This document shows positions 1 to 8,981 of a DNA stretch of 51,783 nucleotides, one piece after another. Position numbers and translations under genes: made by a program. Numbering within the stretch: the stretch's first letter is position 1; each line of letters begins with the position of its first letter. Source of the stretch: Acidobacteriota bacterium (GTDB lineage Bacteria > Acidobacteriota > Vicinamibacteria > Vicinamibacterales > UBA2999); contig QHWQ01000331.1 in NCBI GenBank assembly GCA_003222635.1, positions 1-51,783 on the forward strand, in the 5' to 3' direction. The notes under the pieces are model-generated. The model did no database searches. It was not told where the DNA came from and saw only the letters and a list, made by a program, of their open reading frames with translations.

Positions 1-332
1 GGACGAACTTTGGTTCCGATCTTCGCGACGAAGGCGGCACCGTCGGCATCATCGGCGCGGCGCGGTTGCGCCGCGACGGCACGATCATTCCGCGCACCGG
101 CATCGTCGGCGACCCGATTCACCGCGTCGACGTGCGGCTGCTGAAGAAGTTCACCCTCGGCGGGCACCGCGCGTTCGAGGGGATGTTCGAAGCTTTCAAC
201 CTGTTCAACCACGCGAACTACGGCTCGTACACGATCATCGAGAGCAACGCGAACTTCGGAAAGCCCTCGGCGAACACCAATCTCGCGTATCAGCCGCGGA
301 TGCTACAGCTCGGGTTCCGCACCACTTTCTAA
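1..332 (+). CDS. TonB-dependent receptor, C-terminal end only
   Basis: The open frame enters from the left edge (first full codon at base 3) and stops at 332, so only the last 109 residues of an outer-membrane receptor are present. The fragment has the end of an Oar-like beta-barrel: the EAFNLFNHANYG motif, then YQPRMLQLGFRTTF with the terminal phenylalanine used for outer-membrane barrel assembly. It closely resembles the end of the receptor at 31816-34725 (EAYNLFNHENYG, YQPRMMQLGFRATF), so the two are paralogues. The next receptor starts 12 bases after the stop. The substrate cannot be told. Confidence 0.85.
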   Translation, partial: TNFGSDLRDEGGTVGIIGAARLRRDGTIIPRTGIVGDPIHRVDVRLLKKFTLGGHRAFEGMFEAFNLFNHANYGSYTIIESNANFGKPSANTNLAYQPRMLQLGFRTTF

Positions 333-344
333 GGAGGACATCCG

Positions 345-3300
345 ATGAGCGGCCGGCAGATCCCAGGTTTCCTCACAGTCTTGTGCAGTCTCCTTCTCAT
401 CTGCGCCACGGCGTCGGCGCAGAATTCCAACGGCAGCATCGTGGGGGCGGTGAAAGACGCGTCCGGTGCGGTCCTGCCTGGCGTCACCGTTGAAGTCGCC
501 AGTCCCGTGCTGATCGAACGAACCCGTGCCGCCGTCACCGACGGCCAGGGGTTGTACCGGATGGTCGATTTGCGTCCGGGTGTCTACACCGTAACCTTCA
601 CCTTGCCCGGCTTCAGCACATTGAAGCGTGAGGGGCTCGAGCTCACCGCCGGGTTCACCGCCACCGTCAATGCCGATTTGAAGGTCGGCGAGCTCGCCGA
701 AACGATCACGGTCTCCGGCGAGACTCCCGTCGTCGATCTGCAGAACGTGCGGCAGCAGACCACGCTCTCGCGCACGACGCTGGAAGCGCTGCCGACGACG
801 GGGCGCATCAGCCAGCTCGTGAACTTCATCCCGGGAGCCGTCATTGGCAATCCTGTCTGGCAGAGCGTCGGCGGGCTCGACGAGCGGGCGAATGCCTTTT
901 CGGCGCACGGCGGACGGTTTGACGACAACGTGCCCATCATCGATGGACTGCCGCAGCGCCTGCAGGGCGGCGCGGTCTTCGTCTTCAACCAGTTGACGAT
1001 GCAGGAGGTGGGCGTCGAGACCGGCGGGATCGCCGCCGACCGCAACACCGGCGGCGTGCAGATGAACATCGTGCCGAGAGACGGCGGCAATACGTTCTCC
1101 GGCGCCTTCAACACGTCGCACACCTCGCCCTCGCTGCAGGCGGACAACCTCAACGACGAGCTGCGCGCCCGCGGGTTGAGCTTCTCCTCATCGCTCAAGA
1201 AGCACTACGACACGGGCGGCGCGTTTGGCGGACCGATCCTTCGCGACAGACTCTGGTTCTTCTCCGGAACCCGGTTCGGCGCGAATCAGCAGTATCAGCA
1301 GGGGAATTACTTCAACAAGCTGCAGAACCAGCGCATCGGGACCGACCCGGTGTATCGCGTCACGTTCTACGAGCCGGATCTGAGCAGGCCGGCGTTCACG
1401 AACGACTACTACCACGACGTGAGCCTGCGTCTGACGTTGCAGGCATCGAAGAGCAACAAGTTCGTCGTGTCGTACGAAGCGCAGCCGAACTGCAGCTGCT
1501 TCTGGCCCATCCTCGAGCTCGGCCCGCAGAACAACGTGCAGGGGACGCCGGAGGCGGTCGGCGCGCACAACTACAAGGTGAACTACCTCCCGCTCGTCAC
1601 CTGGACGTCCACGATCAACAGCAAGCTGCTGCTCGAGGTGGGCGGATCGGCCAACGTGTTCGACAACGAAACGATGCGGACGGATCCGAGCGTCGGCACG
1701 GACACCATTGCCATCACCGAGCTGTCGACGAACTTCCGCTACGGATCACGCGCGCTCAGCCTGACGCACGCTGGCGGATACCGCATTCAGCACAACCGCC
1801 AGTACCGCCAGCGCGCATCGGTGTCGTATGTCACCGGGCAGCACTCGCTGAAGACGGGCGTCGACGTCGCCGAATATTCCGAGGGCGCGCCCGGCTGGGC
1901 CAATGACTCGAGCCAGATCAACGGCGCCCGCTCATACACCTTCAGGGATCGCGTCCCGCAGCAGGTCACCATCTGGGCGGTGCCGTTCGAAGCGCTCTGG
2001 CGCTCGCGCGACATCGCGGCCTACGCGCAGGATCAGTGGACCATTCAAAAGCTGACGCTCAACCTCGGCGTCCGCTTCAACAATTTCAACGGCTACGCGC
2101 CTGAAACAACGATGCCAGCGGGACCGTTCGTGCCCGAGCGCGTCTTCCCGCGAACGAAGAACGCGCCGAACTGGACGAACCTGAATCCGAGGATCGGCGG
2201 CGCCTACGACCTGTTCGGCAACGGCAAGACCGCGGTGAAGGCGTCGATCGGGCGATACACGCCGTACTCGATCGCGGCGGTCGATATTCCCGCGAACAAC
2301 CAGGCCGCCAGCACAACGCGCACGTGGAACGACGCCAATGGCAACTACGTGCCCGACTGCGACCTGCACAATCTGGTCGCCAACGGCGAATGCGGTGGAT
2401 GGTCGGACCTGACGTTCGGTCAGATCCGCGCCGGCAGCACTCGCCGCGTCGCGGACGCGCTCGGCGGCGTCAACCTGCAGGACTACAACTGGCAGCTGGC
2501 GGCGCAGGTGCAGCACGAGCTTCGGCCGAACGTGGCGCTCACCGCCGGCTACTTCCGCACGTGGTACGGCAACTTCCTCGTCACGGACAACCAGGCGACC
2601 GCGGCGAGCGACTACGACCCGTTCTGCGTCACGGTGCCGACGGATCAACGGCTCCCTGGTGGCGGCGGAAACCAGATCTGCGGGCTCTACGACATCAAGC
2701 CGGCCGCCTTCGGCCGCGTGGACAACGTCGTCACGCAGCACACGCACTACGGCAAGCAGAAGGAGGTCTTCAACGGCGTCGACGTCGGCCTCGAAGCGCG
2801 GCTGGCGCGGGGGGCGCGCTTCCAGGCGGGGGTGAGCTTCGGCCGCACGGTGACCGACACGTGCGACTTCAACAGCCTGCCGCAGGTGCTGCCGAACAGC
2901 ATCAGCGGGGTCGCGGTTTCGACGACGGTGCTGACGCCGCGTACGTCCGACTTCTGCCACATCAGCCGGCCGTGGACGGCGGCGACGGGGCTGAACCTGG
3001 TCGCCATCTATCCGCTGCCGTGGGACTTCCAGTTCAGCGCGCTCTACTTCGACAAGCCGGGCATTCCCGATGTCGCGAGCCGCGCGTACACCAACGCGGA
3101 GATCCGGCAGTCGCTCGGGCGCGACCTCGGGCAGTGCCGCGGTGCGGCCACCTGCAACGCCAGCGTCGTCATCAACACGGTTCCAGACGCCAGCTACTTC
3201 GAAGATCGGCTGCGGCAGATGGACATCCGCTTCTCGCGCGGGTTCCGGTTCGGCAAGATGCGCGTGCGCGGCAACGGCGACCTGTACAACCTGTTCAACG

Positions 3301-3419
3301 CGAGCAACGTGCTGAGCATGACCACGCGGTACTCCGGGACGAACGGAGGCCAGTGGTTGCGGCCGCTGCAGATCCTCGGCGGCCGGATGTTCAAGTTCAG
3401 CGCGCAGGTCGATTTCTGA
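345..3419 (+). CDS. TonB-dependent receptor, Oar-like, with carboxypeptidase-regulatory-like domain
   Basis: Outer-membrane receptor of 1024 residues. A signal peptide ends at about residue 26 (CATASAQ). Residues about 30-115 form a carboxypeptidase-regulatory-like beta-sandwich (GAVLPGVTVEVASP, LRPGVYTVTFTLPGFS). A plug domain follows (about 120-240), then a large beta-barrel ending QVDF. The barrel has cysteine-bearing loops (NCSCFWP, VPDCDL, NGECGG, ICGLYD, SDFCH) shared with the receptors at 15664-18738 and 20414-23434. The start at 345 has a strong AAGGAGG site seven bases upstream. It follows another receptor by 12 bases. Such receptors import a ligand using TonB energy; the ligand is unknown, though the family is often linked to glycans, peptides or adhesion. 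Confidence 0.93.
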   Translation: MSGRQIPGFLTVLCSLLLICATASAQNSNGSIVGAVKDASGAVLPGVTVEVASPVLIERTRAAVTDGQGLYRMVDLRPGVYTVTFTLPGFSTLKREGLELTAGFTATVNADLKVGELAETITVSGETPVVDLQNVRQQTTLSRTTLEALPTTGRISQLVNFIPGAVIGNPVWQSVGGLDERANAFSAHGGRFDDNVPIIDGLPQRLQGGAVFVFNQLTMQEVGVETGGIAADRNTGGVQMNIVPRDGGNTFSGAFNTSHTSPSLQADNLNDELRARGLSFSSSLKKHYDTGGAFGGPILRDRLWFFSGTRFGANQQYQQGNYFNKLQNQRIGTDPVYRVTFYEPDLSRPAFTNDYYHDVSLRLTLQASKSNKFVVSYEAQPNCSCFWPILELGPQNNVQGTPEAVGAHNYKVNYLPLVTWTSTINSKLLLEVGGSANVFDNETMRTDPSVGTDTIAITELSTNFRYGSRALSLTHAGGYRIQHNRQYRQRASVSYVTGQHSLKTGVDVAEYSEGAPGWANDSSQINGARSYTFRDRVPQQVTIWAVPFEALWRSRDIAAYAQDQWTIQKLTLNLGVRFNNFNGYAPETTMPAGPFVPERVFPRTKNAPNWTNLNPRIGGAYDLFGNGKTAVKASIGRYTPYSIAAVDIPANNQAASTTRTWNDANGNYVPDCDLHNLVANGECGGWSDLTFGQIRAGSTRRVADALGGVNLQDYNWQLAAQVQHELRPNVALTAGYFRTWYGNFLVTDNQATAASDYDPFCVTVPTDQRLPGGGGNQICGLYDIKPAAFGRVDNVVTQHTHYGKQKEVFNGVDVGLEARLARGARFQAGVSFGRTVTDTCDFNSLPQVLPNSISGVAVSTTVLTPRTSDFCHISRPWTAATGLNLVAIYPLPWDFQFSALYFDKPGIPDVASRAYTNAEIRQSLGRDLGQCRGAATCNASVVINTVPDASYFEDRLRQMDIRFSRGFRFGKMRVRGNGDLYNLFNASNVLSMTTRYSGTNGGQWLRPLQILGGRMFKFSAQVDF

Positions 3420-3421
3420 GA

Positions 3422-3453
3422 GGGCGGGTAAGGCGGGTAAGGCTCACCCGCCC
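3422..3453. repeat. Hairpin made of GGGCGGGTA-type 9-bp units
   Basis: The gap after the receptor gene holds two near-identical 9-bp units (GGGCGGGTA, AGGCGGGTA). GGGCGGGT at 3422-3429 pairs perfectly with ACCCGCCC at 3446-3453. There is no T-run, so it may be a weak terminator or simply a palindromic intergenic repeat. Related units occur at 50551-50586. Confidence 0.6.
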
Positions 3454-3463
3454 TGGGAGAGCG

Positions 3464-4267
3464 ATGATGAAAAGAGTTCTCGTCGTTTCGATGACCCTCA
3501 TGGCACTCGCGCTGCTTGCTCACGCTCACGCGCAGCAGCGCGTCTCGAGCATTCCCTCAGGCGGTACGCCGCTTGTCGCGGACAAGGACGTCAATGGTCC
3601 GGTGCCACGCCTGCCCGACGGCCATCCGGATCTGAGCGGACCGTGGCTCGGCGGCGGCTCGAACGCCGACATCGAGCGCGAAGGCGGCTTGAAACCCGGC
3701 GAGCTACCGCTGCTGCCGTGGGCGAAAGAGCTCAGGGACAAACGCAAGGAGCAGGACGAACCGTACGTCGCATGCACGCCGATGAGCGTGCCGCGCATCA
3801 ACCCGTTTCCCTGGAAGATGGTCTTCAGCCTGACGCCGAAAGGCGTGACGGAAGTCTACATCCTGCACGAGCTCGGCGACGGCGGCCCGCATCGCGTCAT
3901 CTACATGGATGGCAGGAAGCACCCCGACGATCTGTTCCCGACCTGGTGGGGGCACTCGATCGGGCACTGGGAAGGCGACACGCTCGTCATCGACACCGTC
4001 GGCTACAACGACAAGTTCTGGTTCGACAGCCGCGGGACGCCGCACACTGAGCAGCTGCACACGATCGAGCGCTTCTCGCGCCCGAACTACGGCACGCTCA
4101 TCAACGACTTCACAATCATCGATCCGGGCGCCTACTCGAAGCCCGTGCAGTTGAAGTTCATCGCGCGGCGCGTCCGTCAGGACGTCGAGCTGATGGAATT
4201 CGTCTGCACGGAGAACAACCAGGCCGGCATCGCCGGCGGCTACAAGCTGAACGCCGGAGAGAAATAA
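3464..4267 (+). CDS. Secreted protein with HWEGDTLV motif, unknown function
   Basis: Protein of 267 residues starting MMKRVLVV. A signal peptide ends near LLAHAHAQ. The mature part has GHPDLSGPW near the N-terminus, a cysteine-containing segment YVACTPMSVPR, and the hallmark GHWEGDTLVIDTVGYN near residue 170. I know this motif from many unnamed exported proteins of Acidobacteria and Proteobacteria but cannot give it an enzymatic role. Two relatives lie at 13497-14630 and 14647-15597. The start at 3464 has GGGAGAG just upstream. A much longer frame (from 2324) runs through the preceding receptor gene and is not the real gene. Lying between a receptor and a DUF6152 gene, it is probably co-transcribed with them. 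Confidence 0.82.
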   Translation: MMKRVLVVSMTLMALALLAHAHAQQRVSSIPSGGTPLVADKDVNGPVPRLPDGHPDLSGPWLGGGSNADIEREGGLKPGELPLLPWAKELRDKRKEQDEPYVACTPMSVPRINPFPWKMVFSLTPKGVTEVYILHELGDGGPHRVIYMDGRKHPDDLFPTWWGHSIGHWEGDTLVIDTVGYNDKFWFDSRGTPHTEQLHTIERFSRPNYGTLINDFTIIDPGAYSKPVQLKFIARRVRQDVELMEFVCTENNQAGIAGGYKLNAGEK

Positions 4268-4277
4268 CGGAGGCGGT

Positions 4278-4676
4278 ATGAGAACAACCCTCGCGATAGT
4301 GGCCGGTTTTCTGATCGCCGCGCCGGCCTTTGCCCATCACGGGTTCGACACCGAGTACGACGCGAGCAAGAAGTTCACGCTCAGCGGCGTCGTGCAGAAA
4401 GTCGAATGGCAGAATCCGCACATGCGGGTGTACGTCGACGTCACCGACGAGAAGACCGGGAAGGTGACGACCTGGAACATGGAGATGACGAGCCCCAACA
4501 CCGTGCGGCGTCAGGGTTGGGGTCCGAAGGACCTCGTCGCGGGCGAGAAGGTCACCTTCACGACCTATGGCGGGAAAGTCGTCGAGACGAGGGGCTCTCT
4601 CGTCACCATCAAGAAACTGAGCGACGGCCGCGAGCTCTTCGTGGCCGGCGGACCGGACGCATCGGTTCCCAAGTAG
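4278..4676 (+). CDS. DUF6152 family exported protein
   Basis: Small exported protein of 132 residues. The signal peptide ends at PAFA and the mature protein begins HHGFDTEYD. The layout is that of the DUF6152 family: His-His at the mature N-terminus, a segment LSGVVQKVEWQNPHMRVYVDV, then a beta-rich C-terminus. The family has no established function; the HH pair and the NPH motif could bind metal, which is inference. It starts 10 bases after the HWEG-motif gene, with GGAGG upstream of the ATG, and is probably in the same transcript. A second DUF6152 gene lies at 13043-13471, again beside an HWEG-motif gene. Confidence 0.85.
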   Translation: MRTTLAIVAGFLIAAPAFAHHGFDTEYDASKKFTLSGVVQKVEWQNPHMRVYVDVTDEKTGKVTTWNMEMTSPNTVRRQGWGPKDLVAGEKVTFTTYGGKVVETRGSLVTIKKLSDGRELFVAGGPDASVPK

Positions 4677-4677
4677 G

Positions 4678-4695
4678 GTCCGCCTTTAGGCGGAC
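4678..4695. repeat. Perfect GTCCGCC hairpin between genes
   Basis: GTCCGCCT and AGGCGGAC form an 8-bp perfect stem around two thymines. It sits directly after the DUF6152 stop and before the Shine-Dalgarno site of the next receptor. It resembles the GTCCGGCT/AGCCGGAC hairpin at 15638-15655, so it is probably a dispersed palindromic repeat that may also act as a terminator or mRNA stabiliser. Confidence 0.6.
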
Positions 4696-4711
4696 GGCTC
4701 AAGGAGGTCTC

Positions 4712-7700
4712 ATGAGGCGGCCGTTAGGAGAGTTGTGTCTTACCGTGGTGGTCCTTCTTCTCACCAGCACGTTCGCGTTCGCGCAACTCTCGACCGCGCA
4801 GTTGAGCGGACGAGTGACCGATGAAAGCAACGCGGTTCTGCCCGGCGTCACCCTCACCGCGACGCAAACCGACACGGGTTTCGTGCGGACCAGCGTCACC
4901 GATGACAGCGGCGCGTACATCCTCTCGAACCTCCCGACCGGTCCATATCGGCTGGAGGTGATGCTCTCGGGCTTCCGCACCTACGTCCAGACGGGCATCG
5001 TCCTGCAGGTGGCGGCGTCGCCCGTCGTCAACGTCGTGCTCACCGTCGGCAACCTTGAAGAGTCGGTGACGGTGCAAGGCGCCGCGCCGCTCGTGGACGT
5101 GAAGAGCGCGGGCATCAGCGATGTCGTGCGCAACGAAGAGATCGTCCAGCTGCCGCTCAACGGCCGGAATCCAGTCGAGCTCGTCATGATCGCGGGCGCC
5201 GCCGTGCAGACGATCACCTCCACGCAGCGCGCGCTGCCCGGCAGCCTCGGCGTGTCGGTGGCGGGAGGGCAATCCTTCGGCGTCGCCTACGTGCTCGACG
5301 GCGCGATGCACAACAACCCGCAGGACAATCTGAACATGCCGTTCCCGTTTCCCGACGCGCTGCAGGAGTTCAGCGTGGCGACGAGCGGATTGAGCGCGCA
5401 GAACGGCGTGCACTCGGGCGCGGCGGTCAATGCGGTGACCAAGTCCGGCACGAACCGCTTCTCAGGCAACGCGTTCGAGTTCGTGCGGGATCGGCGCTTC
5501 AATGCCACCAATCCGTTCTCGCCGATCGGGTCCGACGGCAAGCGCGTGGACGACGGTCTGAATCGCAACCAGTTCGGCGGCACGTTCGGCGGACCGCTCG
5601 TGCGCAACAAGCTCTTTTTCTTCGGCGGCTATCAGGCGACGACCGTCCACCAGCAGCCACCGGCGAACATCGCCTGGGTGCCGACGGCGCAGATGCTGGC
5701 CGGCGATTTCACGGCGTTCGCCTCGCCCGCCTGCAACGGCGGACGGCAGATCGCGCTGCGCGGCGGCTTCGAGAACAACCGCATCGACCCCGCGAAGTTC
5801 AGCCCCGCCGCGCTGAACCTGGTCAAATATCTGCCGAAGACGACGGATCCCTGCGGACAGGTGACCTACACGCTACGGAACGACGGCGATGAGCGGCAGT
5901 ACGTCGGACGCGTCGACTATCAGCGGACCACCGACGACACAGTCTTCGTCCGCTACATGGCCACGAAATTCGACAAGCCGATTCCGATGCGGGAAGGGGA
6001 TACGCCGCTGTCGCTCTATGACGCCGCGAACAACATGAACGTGCTCGGCTTCGACGCGCTGGCGCACTCGCTCGCCATTGGCGACACACGCGTCTACGGG
6101 TCCAACACGGTCAACGCGCTGCACCTCACCTACAATCGCAGCGGCGTCTATCGTCTCGCGCCGCAGACGTTCGAGCCGCACGACATCGGGTCGGACGTGT
6201 ACAGCTACGCGCCGCACGTCGGCGTGTTCATCGTGTCGGGCAACGGGTTTCAGGTCAACAACCCCGGCCCGAGCCGCTTCACGATGGGCGCGTCGCAAAT
6301 CAGTGATGACCTGACGGTGGTGCGCGGCGATCATCAGCTCGCCGTCGGCGGCAGCCTTGCCTACTGGAACTTCCATTTCCTCTCGCACGCGCGCTCCGGC
6401 GGCAACTGGACGTTCAACGGCCTGGCGACCGGACTCGGCCTCGCCGACCTCCTGGTCGGCCGCGTCGGCCGCCTCGAGCACGGCGGACCGGCGATCCTGC
6501 CGATGGAGCAGTGGTATACGGGCCTCTACGCGCAGGACGCGTGGAGGGCGACGAGCCGCATCACGATCAACGCGGGCGTGCGCTGGGAGCCGTATTTCGG
6601 GCAGGCCGTGACCAACGGGTCGGTCTACAACTTCAGCCTCGAGAATTTCAAGAACAACGTCAAGACCACGCAGTACGTCAACGCGCCGGCCGGTCTCATC
6701 TATCCAGGCGATGCCGGCTTCCCGGCGGGGCGATCGGGGCTGAACAAACAGTGGTTGAACTTCTCGCCGCGCGTCGGCGTGGCGTGGGACGTCAGCGGCA
6801 ACGGCCGCGCGGCGGTGCGCGGATCGTACGGGCTGACGTATGACATGCCCAACGGCGAGTACGAGTTGATCAACGCGAACTCGCCGCCGTTCGGCAACCG
6901 CACGCTCGTCGAGGATCCTCCCGGAGGATTCGATCACCCGTACACGCAATTCGGCGGCGATCCGCATCCCTTCATCACGGGCCGCGACACGCCGTTCATC
7001 GCCTACGGCGCGTTCGGGGCCGTCGATCCCGACATCAACTCGCCGCGCATCCAGCAGTGGAACGTGACCGTCGAGAAGCAGTTCGGACGCGCCTGGCAGG
7101 CGGAAGCGAGCTACATCGGCAGCTACACGGATCGGCTGTGGAACCAGGTGGCGATCAATCCCGGTGTGTTCCTCGGCCTCGGGCCGTGCACGCTCGACGG
7201 CGTGTTCTACCCGACCTGCAGCACCAACGGGAATCTCAACCAGCGCCGGGTCTACTCGTTGAACAACGTGAACCCCGCGGCCGCGCGACTGATCGGCAAC
7301 ATGGACATTCACATGTCGAACGGCACGCAGTCGTATCGCGGGATGAAGCTGTCGTTTCAACGGCGCGCGGGCAGCGGCGTGAGCGCCAGCGGCAACTACA
7401 CGCTGTCGCGCTGCTACGGCGACCCGTCGTTCCAGACCGGCGGATTCCCGCAGATCGCCAACGGCTACACCGATCCGCAGCATCCGGAGTTCGATCGTGG
7501 CCCGTGCGATCAGGACCGGACGCACATCGCGGTGTTCAACGCGGGCGCGCAGGTGCCGCGGTTCGACCGCCGCGCCGCGCGCGTCGCGTTCTCGGACTGG
7601 CGCGTGTCAGGCATCTTCAGCGCACGTTCGGGACAGCCGCTCAACGTCATCTCCGGCCAGGACCGCGCGCTCACGGGCATTCAGAATCAGCGCGCCGATC

Positions 7701-8053
7701 AGATACTGCCCAATCCGTACGGCGACAAGACGCTGAACAACTGGCTCAATCCCGCCGCGTTCGCGCAGCCCGCGCTCGGCACGCTCGGCAACTTCAAGCG
7801 CAACAGCGTCCGAGCGCCCGGCTTCCGGACGCTCGACCTCGCGATCTCGCGTCTCGTGCCGTTCGGCGCGAGCAGGAATCTGGAGCTGCGCGTCGAGACG
7901 TTCAACCTGCTGAACACCTTCAACTGGGGTCCGCCGGGCCTGATCAACGCCGACCGGACGCACGTCAACCTGAGCGCCGGCTCGTTCGGCCGCATTACCA
8001 CGATCGCGGGCGCGCCGCGGATCATGCAGTTCGGGATCAAGTACGGGTTCTGA
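4712..8053 (+). CDS. TonB-dependent receptor with carboxypeptidase-regulatory-like domain
   Basis: Outer-membrane receptor of 1113 residues. The signal peptide ends at about residue 25 (TFAFAQ). A carboxypeptidase-regulatory-like domain follows (NAVLPGVTLTATQ, NLPTGPYRLEVMLSGF, about 30-115). The plug carries QLPLNGRNPVELV and the barrel includes NRNQFGGTFGGPL and YAQDAWRAT, ending KYGF. It belongs to a different subgroup from the cysteine-loop receptors of this window: it lacks the NGECG and ICGLYD segments and has the LPLNGRN plug motif. AAGGAGG at 4701-4707 fixes the ATG at 4712. The ligand is unknown. Confidence 0.93.
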   Translation: MRRPLGELCLTVVVLLLTSTFAFAQLSTAQLSGRVTDESNAVLPGVTLTATQTDTGFVRTSVTDDSGAYILSNLPTGPYRLEVMLSGFRTYVQTGIVLQVAASPVVNVVLTVGNLEESVTVQGAAPLVDVKSAGISDVVRNEEIVQLPLNGRNPVELVMIAGAAVQTITSTQRALPGSLGVSVAGGQSFGVAYVLDGAMHNNPQDNLNMPFPFPDALQEFSVATSGLSAQNGVHSGAAVNAVTKSGTNRFSGNAFEFVRDRRFNATNPFSPIGSDGKRVDDGLNRNQFGGTFGGPLVRNKLFFFGGYQATTVHQQPPANIAWVPTAQMLAGDFTAFASPACNGGRQIALRGGFENNRIDPAKFSPAALNLVKYLPKTTDPCGQVTYTLRNDGDERQYVGRVDYQRTTDDTVFVRYMATKFDKPIPMREGDTPLSLYDAANNMNVLGFDALAHSLAIGDTRVYGSNTVNALHLTYNRSGVYRLAPQTFEPHDIGSDVYSYAPHVGVFIVSGNGFQVNNPGPSRFTMGASQISDDLTVVRGDHQLAVGGSLAYWNFHFLSHARSGGNWTFNGLATGLGLADLLVGRVGRLEHGGPAILPMEQWYTGLYAQDAWRATSRITINAGVRWEPYFGQAVTNGSVYNFSLENFKNNVKTTQYVNAPAGLIYPGDAGFPAGRSGLNKQWLNFSPRVGVAWDVSGNGRAAVRGSYGLTYDMPNGEYELINANSPPFGNRTLVEDPPGGFDHPYTQFGGDPHPFITGRDTPFIAYGAFGAVDPDINSPRIQQWNVTVEKQFGRAWQAEASYIGSYTDRLWNQVAINPGVFLGLGPCTLDGVFYPTCSTNGNLNQRRVYSLNNVNPAAARLIGNMDIHMSNGTQSYRGMKLSFQRRAGSGVSASGNYTLSRCYGDPSFQTGGFPQIANGYTDPQHPEFDRGPCDQDRTHIAVFNAGAQVPRFDRRAARVAFSDWRVSGIFSARSGQPLNVISGQDRALTGIQNQRADQILPNPYGDKTLNNWLNPAAFAQPALGTLGNFKRNSVRAPGFRTLDLAISRLVPFGASRNLELRVETFNLLNTFNWGPPGLINADRTHVNLSAGSFGRITTIAGAPRIMQFGIKYGF

Positions 8054-8067
8054 GCGAGGGACGAAGG

Positions 8068-8114
8068 AACTGGGGAACTAGGGGACGCGTCCCTTAGTCC
8101 CCTAGTCCCAAGTT
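8068..8114. terminator. Bidirectional terminator-like hairpin between convergent genes
   Basis: CTAGGGGAC (8078-8086) pairs perfectly with GTCCCCTAG (8097-8105). The stem can be extended through GGG/CCC and AACT/AGTT with a one-base bulge. The arms are built of 9-bp units of GAACTAGGG type. It lies between the stops of the receptor (+) and the metallo-beta-lactamase-fold gene (-), where a shared terminator is expected; no clear T-run follows. Confidence 0.6.
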
Positions 8115-8120
8115 GCTGTC

Positions 8121-8900
8121 CTATGACTTCGAGTACCAGTTCAACAGACGCACCTCGATCCCCGATCCTTTCAGCGCATCGGCGAACTCCTGCGGGTTCT
8201 GTCCCATGTAGTGATACGGGATCGCGACCTTCGGCTTGAAGCCTTTCACGCACGTCGCGGCGTCGGCCGGCGTCATCGTGTACGGCAGGTTCATCGGCAT
8301 CAGCGCCACGTTCACGTTCGTGACCCACGTCGTCATCGCCGGGACGCACTCCGTGTCGCCGGCGATGTAGACCTGTGCGGCCCTCAGCTGCCGCACGTCC
8401 GCCAGCTTGTCGCTGAAGGCGAGCACGTAGCCCTGGCCGCGTCCTCTCGGGTGGTACTGCAAACGGTTCTCGGTGACGTTGTATGCGGGCACCGAGATGA
8501 CCGTGATGCCGACCAGCGACTGCTCGTTGGTCCGCATCTGGTTGTTCTGCATGACCGTGGGATTGGGTATCTGCTTCATGTCCGCGACCGCCTGCGGCAC
8601 GACGACAGGCGCCTCGGGCTTGCGCAGTTTCGCCACGGCGGCCGGGTCGTAATGGTCCCCGTGTATGTCTGTAACCAGGATGAGATCGGCCGGTTTTGCC
8701 CTGGAGAGGTCCGCCATCATCGTCACCGGATCGACGATGACGACCTTGTTGCCCTGTTCGATTTGCACGCTGGCGTGGCCCAGCGCCGTGATGGTGAGGG
8801 CGCCGCCGGGCGCCTCCACGGTGGTCGTCGTGGGCATCTGGGCGTATCCCACGGCCGCCGCCAATACAACCAATAACGCCACGCTCCACCGGAGTTTCAT
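8121..8900 (-). CDS. Exported metallo-beta-lactamase-fold protein, UlaG-like
   Basis: Protein of 259 residues with a signal peptide ending near VGYAQ. It has the pattern of UlaG-like metal-dependent hydrolases: ALGHASVQIEQGNKVVIVDP near the start, the metal-site segment VTDIHGDHYDP, YIAGDTE for the third ligand group and IPYHYMGQ near the end. The usual HxHxDH motif reads DxHxDH, so the first histidine is an aspartate, as in other members that I recall. AAGGAGA lies just upstream of the ATG. It is transcribed away from the cytochrome gene at 8982. The periplasmic substrate is unknown. Confidence 0.85.
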   Translation of the reverse strand: MKLRWSVALLVVLAAAVGYAQMPTTTTVEAPGGALTITALGHASVQIEQGNKVVIVDPVTMMADLSRAKPADLILVTDIHGDHYDPAAVAKLRKPEAPVVVPQAVADMKQIPNPTVMQNNQMRTNEQSLVGITVISVPAYNVTENRLQYHPRGRGQGYVLAFSDKLADVRQLRAAQVYIAGDTECVPAMTTWVTNVNVALMPMNLPYTMTPADAATCVKGFKPKVAIPYHYMGQNPQEFADALKGSGIEVRLLNWYSKS

Positions 8901-8981
8901 AAAGTCTCCTTTCGCCGCGACGCGGCCGGATTATACTCCGCGGCAGCAAACGCGCACCTAAAACATCGACGGAGGATCGCT

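Noticed and set aside
2324..3463. Long upstream extension of the HWEG-motif gene at 3464
   Set aside because: It runs in another frame through the receptor gene, is Arg/Gln-rich and lacks similarity; the signal peptide and ribosome site fix the start at 3464.
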